A DNA stretch of 64,000 nt from Demequina sp. NBRC 110057 (GTDB taxonomy: Bacteria; Actinomycetota; Actinomycetes; Actinomycetales; Demequinaceae). This document shows, piece by piece, positions 47,708 through 57,481 of this stretch (within the stretch, counting starts at the first letter, position 1; the number at the start of each line of letters is the position of its first letter). The notes beneath the pieces are model-generated. The model was given only the letters and a program-made list of their open reading frames with translations, ran no database searches and was not told the DNA's origin. The stretch spans positions 186,001-250,000 of the forward strand of contig NZ_BBRN01000003.1 in NCBI RefSeq assembly GCF_002090175.1, written 5' to 3'. A program made the translations under genes and the position numbers.

Positions 47708-49116
47708 CGTGCCTGTCCCGTTCCCTTTCGCTCGTCGGCCCTCATGAGGATGCGCGTCTCCGCGACCACGGTGATGGAGCCCACGGCGATGACGCCGGCG
47801 CCCATGTCGTGGTCGCGCTCGGCGCGCTGGACCGCCTCGTCGAGGGCGTCGGGAAGTGAGGAGGCCACCGTCACGCGGTCCTCGCCGAACAGCGGGATCG
47901 CGATCTCGGCAAGCTCGTCCGCGGGGATGGCGCGCGGCGACTGCGAGGACGTCACGACCACGTGGTCGAGGATGGGCTCGAGCCCGGCCAGGATGCCCTC
48001 GGCGTCCTTGTCGGCGAGCACGCCGACCACACCCACGAGGGTCTCGAACGTGAAGGACTCCTCGAGCGCCTCGACCAGGGCGTCGACCCCGGCGGGATTG
48101 TGGGCGGCGTCGACGAGCACCATCGGGGAGGTGCGGACCGCCTCGAGGCGGCCGGGAGAGGTGACGGCGCCGAACCCGGTCTCCACGGCATCGGCCGCGA
48201 GTGCCTGGGGCTCCCCGCCGTCGGCGAGCAGCGCCTCGACGGCGGCGAGCGCGAGAAGCGCGTTGTGCGCCTGGTGCTCGCCGTACAGCGGCACGAAGAT
48301 CTCCGCGTAGGTGGCGGCGGTGGTGCGCAGCGTGACGAGCTGGCCGCCGACGCCTGGCTGACGGTCCACGACCTCGAGGTCGTCGTCCTCCCAGCGCGCG
48401 CGGGCGCCGCGCTCGGCGACGGCCTCAATGAGGATCGGCATCACGGACTCGGGCTGCGCGGAGATGACCGCCGCGGCGCCGTCCTTGATGATGCCTGACT
48501 TCTCGGTGGCGATCGCCTGCAGGGTGTCGCCGAGCCACTGGGCGTGGTCCATGGAGATGGGCGCGATGACGGACACGTCACCGTCGGCGACGTTGGTCGC
48601 GTCCCACACGCCGCCCATGCCGACCTCGATGACGGCGACGTCGACGGGGGCGTCGGCGAAGGCCGCGTACGCGAGGACCACGAGGACCTCGAAGAAGGAC
48701 AGGCGGGGGCCGCCGGTCTCGACGGAGCGGGCGTCGACAAGGTGGATGATGGGCGCGATCTCGGACCACAGCCGGATGAAGTCGTCCTGGCCGATGGGCT
48801 CGCCGTCGATCTGGATGCGCTCGCGCACGCTCGTGAGGTGCGGCGAGGTGAACAGGCCGGTGCGCAACCCGTGCTCGCGGACCAGGGACTCCGCCATGCG
48901 CGCGGTCGAGGTCTTGCCATTGGTCCCCGTGAGGTGGATCACCTTGAAGGACCGCTGGGGGTCGCCGAGCAGCTCGCACGCCTCGCGCACACGGTCGAGC
49001 GTGGGCTCGAAGTCGTGCTCCGGGTTGCGGGACAGGATGTGCTGGTAGATCTCGCGCTCGGCCTCGTCGGGAGTGAGGCCGCCGAGCACCAGGTCGGATG
49101 CGTCAGGCATGCGCAC
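47704..49116 (-). CDS. folC: Folylpolyglutamate synthase / dihydrofolate synthase, copy 1
   Basis: A 470-residue Mur-ligase-like enzyme that adds glutamates to folate (and may make dihydrofolate from dihydropteroate). The P-loop is HLTGTNGKTSTARM at about residue 60; TSPHLTSVRERIQIDG, VIEVGMGGVWDATNV and the C-terminal LVDAAHNPAG are also conserved. It lies upstream of DUF4233 with a 4-bp overlap, which is the standard actinobacterial arrangement, so I take this copy as the orthologue of the usual folC. A second, similar enzyme is encoded 127 bp upstream. Confidence 0.94.
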   Translation of the reverse strand: MRMPDASDLVLGGLTPDEAEREIYQHILSRNPEHDFEPTLDRVREACELLGDPQRSFKVIHLTGTNGKTSTARMAESLVREHGLRTGLFTSPHLTSVRERIQIDGEPIGQDDFIRLWSEIAPIIHLVDARSVETGGPRLSFFEVLVVLAYAAFADAPVDVAVIEVGMGGVWDATNVADGDVSVIAPISMDHAQWLGDTLQAIATEKSGIIKDGAAAVISAQPESVMPILIEAVAERGARARWEDDDLEVVDRQPGVGGQLVTLRTTAATYAEIFVPLYGEHQAHNALLALAAVEALLADGGEPQALAADAVETGFGAVTSPGRLEAVRTSPMVLVDAAHNPAGVDALVEALEESFTFETLVGVVGVLADKDAEGILAGLEPILDHVVVTSSQSPRAIPADELAEIAIPLFGEDRVTVASSLPDALDEAVQRAERDHDMGAGVIAVGSITVVAETRILMRADERKGTGQAR

Positions 49117-49166
49117 AGTCTTTCACGCCGCGCACGCGAGCACGGCGCGCGCTGGGCATACGGGCA

Positions 49167-49204
49167 GGGGCCGATGCGACACCGCCTGGCGTCGCATCGG
49201 CCCC
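49167..49204. terminator. 14-bp hairpin made of two facing GGCCGATGC copies
   Basis: Arms 49167-49180 and 49191-49204 are perfectly complementary and are themselves opposed copies of the dispersed GGCCGATGC core; on the plus strand they are followed by TTTT. It lies between the two folC genes, both on minus, so it does not have an obvious gene to terminate on plus. Confidence 0.55.
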
Positions 49205-49243
49205 TTTTCCTGCGTCATGCCTGGGGCATCCCTCCGGGAGCGG

Positions 49244-50710
49244 TCAGGCGGGGATGGTCTCCGTCGAGGACTCCCCAGCGTCGGCGAGTCGCGGCGGGAC
49301 GATCTTCACCTGGGCGAGGTGCTCACGCTGGACCACCTTGCGGGCGGCGGCGACGAGCGTGATGGAGCCCGCGATCAGGACGCCGGCGTCGGGGCCGGCC
49401 CCCAGCGCCATCTCGGTCGCGACGTCGAGCGCCTCGGCCACCGTGGGGGCGACGGTGACGTGTTCGCCGCCCCACACCTCGCGCGCGGCGGCGGCCAGCA
49501 CGTCGACGGGAGTGGCGCGCGGGGAGTCCGTCTGCGTGACGACCACGTGGTCGACGACGCTCGACAGCCCCGCGAGGATGCCGTCCCCGTCCTTGTCGGC
49601 GAGCACGGCGATGACGCCGACGGTCGTCGAGAAGCCGAAGGCCTCGGGAAGGGTAGCGGCGAGGGCCTCGACCCCGTGCGGGTTGTGCGCCGCGTCGACC
49701 ACGACGGTGGGCTGGTCGGAGATGACCTCGAGGCGGCCCGGCGAGGTGGCGCCGGCGAAGCCGCGGGCCACGGCCTCGGCGTCGAGAGCCTCGGAGGCGG
49801 GGACGCCGTGGAAGCGCTCGAGGAACGCCTCCACCGCTCCCAGAGCGATCATCGCGTTCTGCGCCTGGAAGTCGCCGTGGAGAGGCACGAGCGCTTCGGA
49901 CACCGCACCCATGGTGCGCATGCGCACCACCTGGCCGGCGGGGTCGGCGGCGCGGCCGAGCACCTCGTGGTGCACGCCCTCCCAGCGCATCACGGCGCCC
50001 GCGGTCGCCGCGGCGGCGCGGATGATGTCCTCCGCCACCTCGGGCTGCATGGCGGAGACCACCGTCGCGCCCTCCTTGATGATCCCCGACTTCTCGGAGG
50101 CCACGCCGGTGATGCCGCCCACGAAGTAGTTGGAGTGGTCCTCCGCCATGGGGGTGAGGACCGCGACCTCGCCGTCGCCCACGTTCGTGGCGTCGCGCGA
50201 GCCGCCGATGCCGACCTCGATGACGGCAACGTCGACGCCCGCGTCGGCGTAGGCGGTGAAGCCCAGGACGGTGAGGATCTCGAAGAACGACATGCGCGGG
50301 CCGCCGCCGGCGAGCGAGTCGTTGTCGATGGCCTGGATCACGGGCGACACCCGCTCCCACAGCCGCACGAGGGCTTCCTGAGCCAGCGGCTGGCCGTCGA
50401 TCTGGATGCGCTCGCGGAAGGTGGTGAGGTGGGGCGAGGTGAACAGCCCGGTGGTCAGCCCGTGGGCGCGCAGCAGCGACTCGATCATGCGGCTCGTCGA
50501 GGTCTTGCCGTTGGTGCCGGTCACATGGACGATGCGCAGCGTGCGATGGGGATCACCCAGTCGCGCGAGGGCGGCGGACACGCGACGCAGCTTTGCGGCG
50601 TGGTCCGACTCGGGGCTGCGGGAGAAGATCAGAGCGTCGATCTCACGCTCGGCGTCTGCGGGGCTGAGGCCCGCGATGGAGGGGTGGTTCACGGAGATAT
50701 TGTGCGGCAC
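49244..50710 (-). CDS. folC: Folylpolyglutamate synthase-like protein, copy 2
   Basis: A 488-residue paralogue of the FolC at 47704-49116. It keeps the P-loop (HVTGTNGKTSTSRMIESL), TSPHLTTFRERIQIDG, VIEVGIGGSRDATNV and VVVDAAHNPHGVE. Differences accumulate in the central and C-terminal domains. The two could share folate polyglutamylation and dihydrofolate synthesis, or act under different conditions; nothing separates these options. The start is uncertain: GTG 50710, GTG 50692 and GTG 50758 are all in frame and none has a strong ribosome binding site. Divergent from the small gene at 50725. Confidence 0.85.
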   Translation of the reverse strand: MPHNISVNHPSIAGLSPADAEREIDALIFSRSPESDHAAKLRRVSAALARLGDPHRTLRIVHVTGTNGKTSTSRMIESLLRAHGLTTGLFTSPHLTTFRERIQIDGQPLAQEALVRLWERVSPVIQAIDNDSLAGGGPRMSFFEILTVLGFTAYADAGVDVAVIEVGIGGSRDATNVGDGEVAVLTPMAEDHSNYFVGGITGVASEKSGIIKEGATVVSAMQPEVAEDIIRAAAATAGAVMRWEGVHHEVLGRAADPAGQVVRMRTMGAVSEALVPLHGDFQAQNAMIALGAVEAFLERFHGVPASEALDAEAVARGFAGATSPGRLEVISDQPTVVVDAAHNPHGVEALAATLPEAFGFSTTVGVIAVLADKDGDGILAGLSSVVDHVVVTQTDSPRATPVDVLAAAAREVWGGEHVTVAPTVAEALDVATEMALGAGPDAGVLIAGSITLVAAARKVVQREHLAQVKIVPPRLADAGESSTETIPA

Positions 50711-50724
50711 GACGAGGGCTGAGA

Positions 50725-51048
50725 ATGACCGATTCGACGACCAATTTTCTTGACCCACTCTTTACCGGATTTACCAGGGGCTTCACCGGTATTTCACGGC
50801 CTCGTCAGGGGGTCGTCACGACACGCCGACGGCGGCGCGCCGGACGCGACTCGTGGGACGATGCCGAGGTGAGAGACAAGTACGGCAATCGGCAGCTGTC
50901 GACGGGATGGTCGATCGTCATGGCGGGCGTCGCGGCGCTGGTCGGCATGGGGGTCGTCATCGGGCTGCTGTGGCTGACCGGGGGCCTCGGAGGCACCGGG
51001 CCCGAGGAGAGCCCCACGGCTACCGCGGCGACGCTCAGCGCCCCGTAA
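50725..51048 (+). CDS. Small membrane protein, unknown
   Basis: A 107-residue reading frame with one transmembrane segment (SIVMAGVAALVGMGVVIGLL) and a Thr/Ala-rich tail. I do not recognise it. ATG 50725 has GAGGG six bases upstream. However, the segment 50735-50810 is much more AT-rich than its surroundings and contains TTGACC at 50750, so it may be promoter DNA; a GTG at 50869 would give a 59-residue protein (MRDKYGNRQLSTG...) and may be the real start. The 3' end overlaps the convergent hydrolase gene by 14 bp. Confidence 0.55.
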   Translation: MTDSTTNFLDPLFTGFTRGFTGISRPRQGVVTTRRRRRAGRDSWDDAEVRDKYGNRQLSTGWSIVMAGVAALVGMGVVIGLLWLTGGLGGTGPEESPTATAATLSAP

Positions 51049-51874
51049 GAAAGCCCACGATCGCGGGAAGGGCGTTGGCCCGCAGCCGCTCCCCCGCCTC
51101 TTCCTGCGCGATCCAGTCGTAGTGCGCGACGGCCCGCCCCATGGACCAGCCCTCTGCGTGAGGCATCGCCTCGACGTAGCGCCGGGCGTTCTCGCCCGGC
51201 TCGGCCTCGGCGTCGGCGTCTCCCCACAGCACGAGCGCCGGAGACTCGGCGCGGCGCAGGGACTCCTCGTCGACCAGCGCGCCGATGCTCGGGGCGAGCA
51301 GCGCGACCCGGGTCACCCTGGCATCGGCCACGTCGACGGCCGATGCGGCGGCGAGGGCAGCGAGGGCGTCGCCGTCGTGGCGCGCGGCAAGGCGCTCCAG
51401 CAGGTCCGGCATCTCGGGCAGCGGCGGCAGCGGCGCGTCTCCGCGGAGCACCGCAGCCACGGCGCGTGGATCGAGCCGCGCCCCCGCGAGCGCGGCGCAG
51501 CTGTAGCCGCCCAGCGAGAAGCCCGCGGCCGTGACGCGTGCGGGGTCGACCGGGAGCGCGCCGAGCGCCCAGTCGAGGGCGCACGAGAGGTCGCGAGGAC
51601 GCTCCCATGGCAGCGCGAAACCCTCGGGGAGGTAGTCCTCGGCGGAGGTGTTGCCGTGATGGTCGACACCCACCACGAGGTGCCCGGCCGCCGCGAGCGC
51701 CTCGGCGAGCCACGCGAGCTGCGCGACAGCCCCTCCCGTGCCGTGCGACAGGAGCGTCAGGGGCAGGGGGCCATCGGCACCGCTCGGCTCCCACACGGTG
51801 AGAGCGACGGGGCGGTGGGACGCGGGGTCCGCCCAGGAGCGGCGGGAGGCGTCGGCGATGACGAGGGTGCGCAC
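51035..51874 (-). CDS. Alpha/beta hydrolase (dienelactone hydrolase / chlorophyllase-like)
   Basis: A 279-residue alpha/beta hydrolase. The nucleophile elbow is AAGFSLGGYSCAAL (Ser in GFSLG, about residue 124); LLSHGTGGAVAQLAWL forms the oxyanion side, VLWGDADAEAEPGENA holds the acid, and MGRAVAHYDWI the catalytic His. There is no signal peptide. GTG 51874 is chosen because a longer ATG start (51967) would run into the sulfurtransferase gene. Substrate unknown. Confidence 0.8.
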   Translation of the reverse strand: MRTLVIADASRRSWADPASHRPVALTVWEPSGADGPLPLTLLSHGTGGAVAQLAWLAEALAAAGHLVVGVDHHGNTSAEDYLPEGFALPWERPRDLSCALDWALGALPVDPARVTAAGFSLGGYSCAALAGARLDPRAVAAVLRGDAPLPPLPEMPDLLERLAARHDGDALAALAAASAVDVADARVTRVALLAPSIGALVDEESLRRAESPALVLWGDADAEAEPGENARRYVEAMPHAEGWSMGRAVAHYDWIAQEEAGERLRANALPAIVGFLTGR

Positions 51875-51918
51875 GGGCCCATCCAACCAGGGACGATGCC
51901 GCCGCGCGAGGGAAGCGA

Positions 51919-52758
51919 TCAGCCGGTGGCGACCTCGGTGCCAGGGGTGTTCGACCACTGCGACCACGAGCCCGGGTACAGGGCAGCGCGCACTCCCGCC
52001 ACCTCGAGCGCGGCGATCTCGTGCGCGGCAGTGACGCCGGAGCCGCAGTAGACGGCGACCTCCGAGTCGTGACCCACGCCGGCATCGGCGAACCGCGCGG
52101 CGAGCTCCTCGCGGGCGAGGAAGCGGCCGTCGGCGCCGACGTTGCCAGCGGTGGGCACGTTGACGGCTCCAGGGATGTGGCCCGCGCGGGGGTCGATCGG
52201 CTCGGACTCGCCCCTAAAGCGCTCGGGGGCGCGTGCGTCCATGAGGATGCCGTGGCCGGGCCAGGTGGCGGCCTCGGCGAGGTCGACCACGGGCATGAGG
52301 CCCCAGGCGAGCGCCATCGTGCCGGGCTCCACCTCGACGCCGCCGGACTCCACGGGTCCGCCGTCCGCGACCCACGCGGCGAGGCCGCCGTCGAGAATAC
52401 GCGCGTCGACGCCGGCGTGGCGCAGCAGCCACCACGCCCTGGCGGCGGCGAGCGACGGGCCGTCGTCGTAGACCACCACGGTGTCGCCGTCGTTCAGCCC
52501 CCAGCGCCGCGCCGCGGCCTGCAACGCGCCGTGGTCGGGAAGCGGGTGGCGGCCGTCCTCCGGCTCCCCGTGTGCCGCGAGGTCGGCGTCAAGGTCCACG
52601 TACACGGCCCCCGGAAGGTGAGACTCGAGGTAGGCCGGACGCCCGTCCGGCCGGGCGAGCGACCAGCGCACGTCAAGCAGGCGGACGGCGCCGCCATGGG
52701 CGCCGGCGTACGCGTCGCCGAGCTCCTCGCGGAGCTCGGCGACGGAGACGAGCGGCAT
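51919..52758 (-). CDS. sseA: Thiosulfate / 3-mercaptopyruvate sulfurtransferase (rhodanese, two domains)
   Basis: A 279-residue two-domain rhodanese. The N-terminal domain starts VSVAELREELGDA and has RWSLARPDGRPAYLESHLPG; the C-terminal domain has DARAPERFRGESEPIDPRAG and the active Cys loop VAVYCGSGVTA (about residue 243). The loop CGSGVTA is usual for mercaptopyruvate-type enzymes. The ATG overlaps the ileS stop by one base, so it is co-translated with ileS; the biological link is unclear. Confidence 0.9.
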   Translation of the reverse strand: MPLVSVAELREELGDAYAGAHGGAVRLLDVRWSLARPDGRPAYLESHLPGAVYVDLDADLAAHGEPEDGRHPLPDHGALQAAARRWGLNDGDTVVVYDDGPSLAAARAWWLLRHAGVDARILDGGLAAWVADGGPVESGGVEVEPGTMALAWGLMPVVDLAEAATWPGHGILMDARAPERFRGESEPIDPRAGHIPGAVNVPTAGNVGADGRFLAREELAARFADAGVGHDSEVAVYCGSGVTAAHEIAALEVAGVRAALYPGSWSQWSNTPGTEVATG

Positions 52759-55700
52759 CAGTGGGCGACGCTGACCGACGCCGCGAGGTCGCCCTCGCCG
52801 GCGATCGACACGCGGGGCTCGCCCGTGGCGGGGTCGACGGCGAGGGTCTCGGAGGCGATGAGCGAGGTCCAGGTCGTGACGGCCTCGACGCGGTCGGCGG
52901 GCACCGTGAGCGCAAGGGTGATGCGGTCGCTGACCTGCAGCCCCTCGGCCTTGCGGGTGTCCTGGACCACGCGGATGACGTCGCGGGCGTACCCCTCGGC
53001 CTCGAGCTCGGGGGTCAGCCCGGTCTCGAGCAGCACGAAGCCGCCGGTGGGAAGCACGGCGGCGGCCTCGTCGGCGGCGGAGCCGTCGCCGCCGATGACG
53101 GTCGCCAGCTCGTACTCTCCCTCGACGAGGGCGATGCCGCCGGAGACCACCTGGCCGCCCGCTGCGGACCAGTCGCCCGTCTTGGCGCCCTTGATGGCCG
53201 CCTGCACGTCCTTGCCGATGCGCGGGCCGGCAGCGCGCGCGTTGACGGACAGGCGCTGCTCCACGGGGTGAGCGTCGGTGAACTCCTTCACCGACACGAG
53301 GCGCACGTCCTTGACGTTGAGCTCCGAGGCGATGAGGGCCGCGTACGGGGCGAGGGCACCGGCATCGGCCACCGCCACCTCAAGCGCCGCGAGCGGCTGA
53401 CGCACGCGGATCTTCTCCGCCTTGCGCAGCGCGTGGGCGGAGGAGACCACCTGGCGCACCTCGTCCATCACCGCGCCGAGCGACGGGTCCACCCACGCGG
53501 GGTCGATGACCGGGTAGTCGGTGAGGTGCACGGAGCGCTCGCCCGTGAGGCCGCGGTAGATCTCCTCGGTCTCGAGGGGCAGCAGCGGCGCCGCGAGGCG
53601 CGTGACGGTGGTGAGGACCGTGTAGAGGGTGTCGAACGCGGCGGCGTCCTCGTCCCAGAAGCGGTCGCGCTGGGTGCGGATGTACCAGTTGGTCAGCAGG
53701 TCCATGAACTGCGTGAGCGAGGCCGATGCCCCGGGCACGTCGTAGCCCTCGAGCTGCGCGCCCATGGCCTCGGTGAGCTCAGCGGTCTTGGCAAGCATGT
53801 AGCGGTCCATGACGGCAAGGCCGGGCACGTCGCCTGCGGTGATCGGCTTCGCGGTGTAGCCGGTGGCCCCGTTGGCGGCGCCCGCGTACAGCGTGAAGAA
53901 GTAGTACGAGCTCCACAGCGGCAGCATCACCTCGCGGACGCCCTCACGGATGCCCTCCTCGGTGACGATGAGGTTGCCGCCGCGCAGGATGGGGCTCGAC
54001 ATGAGGAACCAACGCATCGCGTCGGAGCCGTCGCGGTGGAACACCTCGTTGACGTCCGGGTAGTTGCGCAGGCTCTTGGACATCTTGCGGCCGTCGGAAC
54101 CGAGCACGATGCCGTGGGAGATGCAGGTCGAGAACGCCGGGCGATCGAACAGCGCCGTCGCCAGGACGTGCATGACGTAGAACCAGCCGCGGGTCTGGCC
54201 GATGTACTCGACGATGAAGTCCGCCGGGTTGTGGGTGTCGAACCAGTCGGCGTTCTCGAACGGGTAGTGCACCTGCGCGAACGGCATCGAACCGCTGTCG
54301 AACCACACGTCGAACACGTCGGAGATGCGACGCATGGTGCTCTGACCCGTGGGGTCGTCGGGGTTGGGGCGCGTGAGGTCGTCGATGTACGGACGGTGAA
54401 GGTCGGGCTGACCCTCCTCGTTCAGCGGCAGGCGGCCGAAGTCGCGCTCCAGCTCCTCGAATGACCCGTACACGTCGGTGCGAGGGTAGGCCGGGTTGTC
54501 GCTCACCCACACGGGGATGGGCGTGCCGAAGTAGCGGTTGCGGCTGATGGACCAGTCGCGCGCCCCCTCGAGCCACTTGCCGAACTGGCCCTCCTTGATG
54601 TGCTCGGGCACCCAGGTGATGTCCTCGTTCAGCTCGACCATGCGGTCGCGGAAGTCGGTGACCTTGATGAACCACGACGAGATGGCGCGGTAGATCAGGG
54701 GGTTGCGGCAGCGCCAGCAGTGCGGGTAGCTGTGGTCGTAGGTCTCGTGACGCAGCACCAGCTCGCGCGCCTTGAGGTCCTTGATGATGCCCGGGTTGGC
54801 GTCGAAGACCTGCTCGCCCACGTAGTCGGTGATCTCCGCCGTGAAGCGGCCCTTGGAGTCGACGGGCACCACGGTGCCGATGCCGTTCTCGGCACACACG
54901 GCGGCATCGTCCTCACCGAAGCCGGGGGCCATGTGGACGATCCCGGTGCCGTCTTCGACGGACACGAAGTCCGCCACGAGCACGCGGTGGGCGTTCTCGA
55001 AGCCGGCAAAGTAGGCGAAGGGGGGCGTGTACGACAGCCCACCCAGCTGGGCGCCGGTGACGGTCGCGAGGACCGTCGCGCCCTCGCCCAGCTCGCGGGA
55101 GTACGCGCCGAGGCGCGCGGAGCCGATGACGAGGCGGCGGCCGGCGAAGGTCGAGTCGGCGCCGGGGGCCACCACGGAGTACTCGATCTCGGGGCCGACG
55201 GCCACGGCGAGGTTGCTGGGCAGGGTCCACGGCGTGGTGGTCCAGATGAGGATCTCCGCGCCGGCGAGGTCGCCGGGGGCGTCCACGAGCGGGAAGGTCA
55301 CGGTCAGCGCGGGGTCCTGGCGGGACGCGTAGACGTCGTCGTCCATGCGCAGCTCGTGGTTGGACAGCGGGGTCTCGTCGCGCCAGCAGTACGGCAGCAC
55401 ACGGTGGCCCTCGTACGCGAGGCCCTTGTCATACAGCGACTTGAACGCCCAGATCACCGACTCCATGAACGTGGGGTCGAGCGTCTTGTAGTCGTTCTCG
55501 AAGTCCACCCAGCGCGCCTGGCGCGTGACGTAGTCCTGCCACTCGTCGGTGTAGCGCAGCACGGAGTCGCGGCACGCCTTGTTGAAGGCGGCGATCCCCA
55601 TCTCTTCGATCTGCGACTTGTCGGTGATGCCGAGGATGCGCTCCGCCTCGAGCTCGGCAGGCAGTCCGTGGGTGTCCCAGCCGAAGCGGCGCTCCACCTT

Positions 55701-55955
55701 CTTGCCGCGCATGGTCTCGAAGCGCGGGACCACATCCTTCGCGTAGCCCGTGAGCAGGTGCCCGTAGTGGGGAAGGCCGTTGGCGAAGGGCGGGCCGTCG
55801 TAGAAGACGAACTCCTCGGCATCGGCGCGGTTGTCGATCGACGCCTGGAACGTGCCGTCGGCCTTCCAGTACGCGAGCACCTCCTCCTCGACGGAGGGGA
55901 AGCTCGGGGAGGCGGGGACCTCGGCGTCGGGCCGATGCTGGGGGTACGTGCTCAT
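52758..55955 (-). CDS. ileS: Isoleucyl-tRNA synthetase
   Basis: A 1065-residue class I synthetase. The HIGH motif reads [11 protein letters not shown] (about residue 60) and the KMSKS motif reads [11 protein letters not shown] (about residue 630). The editing (CP1) domain is present between them, and the anticodon-binding and C-terminal domains follow. The length suits the longer eukaryote-like form found in many Actinobacteria. GAAGGA precedes the ATG. Translation is very probably controlled by the T-box leader directly upstream. Confidence 0.97.
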   Translation of the reverse strand: MSTYPQHRPDAEVPASPSFPSVEEEVLAYWKADGTFQASIDNRADAEEFVFYDGPPFANGLPHYGHLLTGYAKDVVPRFETMRGKKVERRFGWDTHGLPAELEAERILGITDKSQIEEMGIAAFNKACRDSVLRYTDEWQDYVTRQARWVDFENDYKTLDPTFMESVIWAFKSLYDKGLAYEGHRVLPYCWRDETPLSNHELRMDDDVYASRQDPALTVTFPLVDAPGDLAGAEILIWTTTPWTLPSNLAVAVGPEIEYSVVAPGADSTFAGRRLVIGSARLGAYSRELGEGATVLATVTGAQLGGLSYTPPFAYFAGFENAHRVLVADFVSVEDGTGIVHMAPGFGEDDAAVCAENGIGTVVPVDSKGRFTAEITDYVGEQVFDANPGIIKDLKARELVLRHETYDHSYPHCWRCRNPLIYRAISSWFIKVTDFRDRMVELNEDITWVPEHIKEGQFGKWLEGARDWSISRNRYFGTPIPVWVSDNPAYPRTDVYGSFEELERDFGRLPLNEEGQPDLHRPYIDDLTRPNPDDPTGQSTMRRISDVFDVWFDSGSMPFAQVHYPFENADWFDTHNPADFIVEYIGQTRGWFYVMHVLATALFDRPAFSTCISHGIVLGSDGRKMSKSLRNYPDVNEVFHRDGSDAMRWFLMSSPILRGGNLIVTEEGIREGVREVMLPLWSSYYFFTLYAGAANGATGYTAKPITAGDVPGLAVMDRYMLAKTAELTEAMGAQLEGYDVPGASASLTQFMDLLTNWYIRTQRDRFWDEDAAAFDTLYTVLTTVTRLAAPLLPLETEEIYRGLTGERSVHLTDYPVIDPAWVDPSLGAVMDEVRQVVSSAHALRKAEKIRVRQPLAALEVAVADAGALAPYAALIASELNVKDVRLVSVKEFTDAHPVEQRLSVNARAAGPRIGKDVQAAIKGAKTGDWSAAGGQVVSGGIALVEGEYELATVIGGDGSAADEAAAVLPTGGFVLLETGLTPELEAEGYARDVIRVVQDTRKAEGLQVSDRITLALTVPADRVEAVTTWTSLIASETLAVDPATGEPRVSIAGEGDLAASVSVAH

Positions 55956-55962
55956 CGCGGTG

Positions 55963-56182
55963 CGCGTCCTTCACTGGGTGGTGTCTCGTTCGTGCGAGGA
56001 CGCCTGGGCCCGAGGGCCGCGGCGCGGTACCACCCCGCTTGCACCCGAGGGTGCCGCTCATGCCTCCGCTTCCACGAAGGCGCCGCTGTGACGGGCTGCC
56101 CGTGCGGTTCTACTGAGGCCCGGGGGCCCGTTCTTCCGCAAGCTCACCGGTGATGGCCGGGTCGATGCTGGTGCGCCCAGTG
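55963..56182 (-). promoter_or_regulatory. T-box riboswitch controlling ileS translation
   Basis: The minus-strand leader of ileS holds the T-box sequence GGGGTGGTACCGCG (56036-56023), which pairs with the uncharged tRNA acceptor end. Upstream is GGCCATCACCGGTGAGC, where ATC (56154-56152) is the likely Ile specifier codon. Downstream, GCGTCCT (56003-55997) can pair perfectly with AGGACGC (55970-55964), which includes the ileS ribosome binding site, so the switch is of the translational kind known from actinobacterial ileS genes. Uncharged tRNA-Ile would free the ribosome binding site. Boundaries are approximate. Confidence 0.88.
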
Positions 56183-56192
56183 TACGACAGGA

Positions 56193-56206
56193 GGCCGATG
56201 CGGTGG
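56193..56206 (+). repeat. Dispersed 14-mer GGCCGATGCSGTGG
   Basis: Copy of the dispersed 14-mer in the gap between the permease gene and the ileS T-box. Confidence 0.5.
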
Positions 56207-56241
56207 CCGGGACAGGCGGGCGGCGCCCCGCGGCCGCCGGG

Positions 56242-57399
56242 TCAGGCCATCAGCGCCACGACGGCGGCGCCCGCGAGGACGGCGACCGGTGCGAGGACGG
56301 CGCCGTAGGCAACGTACCGGCGCCACGGCACGTCGACCCCGGCGGCGACCAGCTGCCGATGCCACAGCAGCGTCGCCAGCGACGCCCACGGCGTGACGAG
56401 GGGGCCGGCGTTGACCCCGACGAGCAGCGCCGCCAGGAGGGCCGGGCTGTGGCCCAGCGGCTCCAGAAGGAGGTAGGCCGGGAGATTGTCGAGGAGGTTG
56501 GCTCCGAGCAGCCCCGCGCCGGCGGTGGCGAAGACGGCTCCGGCTCCCCCGCCCAGGCCGGGCACGCTCACGTGGTCCGCGATCGCCGCGTGAAGGGCGG
56601 CTGCGGTGCCGAACAGACCCGCCGCGAACAGCAGCACCGCCCACGGCACGTCGCGCCACCAGACGCGGTACGGCGCGCCGTGACGCCGGCGCACCCACGC
56701 CAGGGCGCTGAGCGCGACGGCCGCGAGCGCCGACGGGATCCATGGCTCGACGGGAAGCAGCAGCGCGGGAAGCGCGACAGCGAGCACCGCGACGCTCGCG
56801 CGCCACAGCAGCGGGTCGCGCGGAGGCTCGAGGGGCGGCTGCTCGAACGTCCCGCGCAGGCTGCCAAGCGAGACCCAGGCGAGGGCCGCGACCGTCACGG
56901 CGATGGTCGCGATCCCGGCGGGGGCGATCGTCGTGAGCCAGGTGACGGGGCTGGGGTCGCCGAGCCGATGCGCGGCGAGCAGGTTGGTCAGGTTGGACAC
57001 CGGCAAGGTCAGCGACGCGGTGTTGGCGAGCCACACTGTCGCGAGGGCGAAGGGCAGCACGGGAGAGGCGGTGCGCCGCGCCATCACCACGACCACGGGG
57101 GTGAGCAGCACGGCGGTCGTGTCGAGCGATAGGAACGCTGTGCACAGGACCGCCACCACGACCACGAGCGCGAGGAGGCGCCGCCGGCTTCCCCGGGCAG
57201 CGCGGGTGACCGCGTGGGCCGCCGACTCGAACACCCCCGCTCGCGCGGCGACGTCGGCCACCACGGTGATCGCCGCCGCGAAACCCAGTACGGGGGCGGT
57301 GCGCTCGGCGGTGGCCGCCACGGCATCGGCCGGCAGGACGCCGCTCGCCACGGCGAGGACGGTGATGGCGGCAAGCGCCATCCCGAGACGAAGGATCAC
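56242..57399 (-). CDS. ArsB/NhaD-type anion permease
   Basis: A 385-residue membrane protein with about ten transmembrane segments, of the SLC13/ArsB/NhaD ion-transporter group. Typical repeats are LLSLDTTAVLLTPVVVVMA-like sequence near residue 90 (FLSLDTTAVLLTPV) and LLDNLPAYLLLEPLG near residue 285. GTG 57399 with GGA upstream is preferred; longer frames overlap the divergent VOC gene. Substrate (arsenite, sodium or a carboxylate) cannot be told. It is divergent from VOC with an 82-bp gap. Confidence 0.75.
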   Translation of the reverse strand: MILRLGMALAAITVLAVASGVLPADAVAATAERTAPVLGFAAAITVVADVAARAGVFESAAHAVTRAARGSRRRLLALVVVVAVLCTAFLSLDTTAVLLTPVVVVMARRTASPVLPFALATVWLANTASLTLPVSNLTNLLAAHRLGDPSPVTWLTTIAPAGIATIAVTVAALAWVSLGSLRGTFEQPPLEPPRDPLLWRASVAVLAVALPALLLPVEPWIPSALAAVALSALAWVRRRHGAPYRVWWRDVPWAVLLFAAGLFGTAAALHAAIADHVSVPGLGGGAGAVFATAGAGLLGANLLDNLPAYLLLEPLGHSPALLAALLVGVNAGPLVTPWASLATLLWHRQLVAAGVDVPWRRYVAYGAVLAPVAVLAGAAVVALMA

Positions 57400-57481
57400 G
57401 GGCGAATCCTGGCACGCCGCGCGCCGTCCGCGATGACGGCGCACACTGGCGAGGGACGACACTGACGCGAAGGAGGCACTC

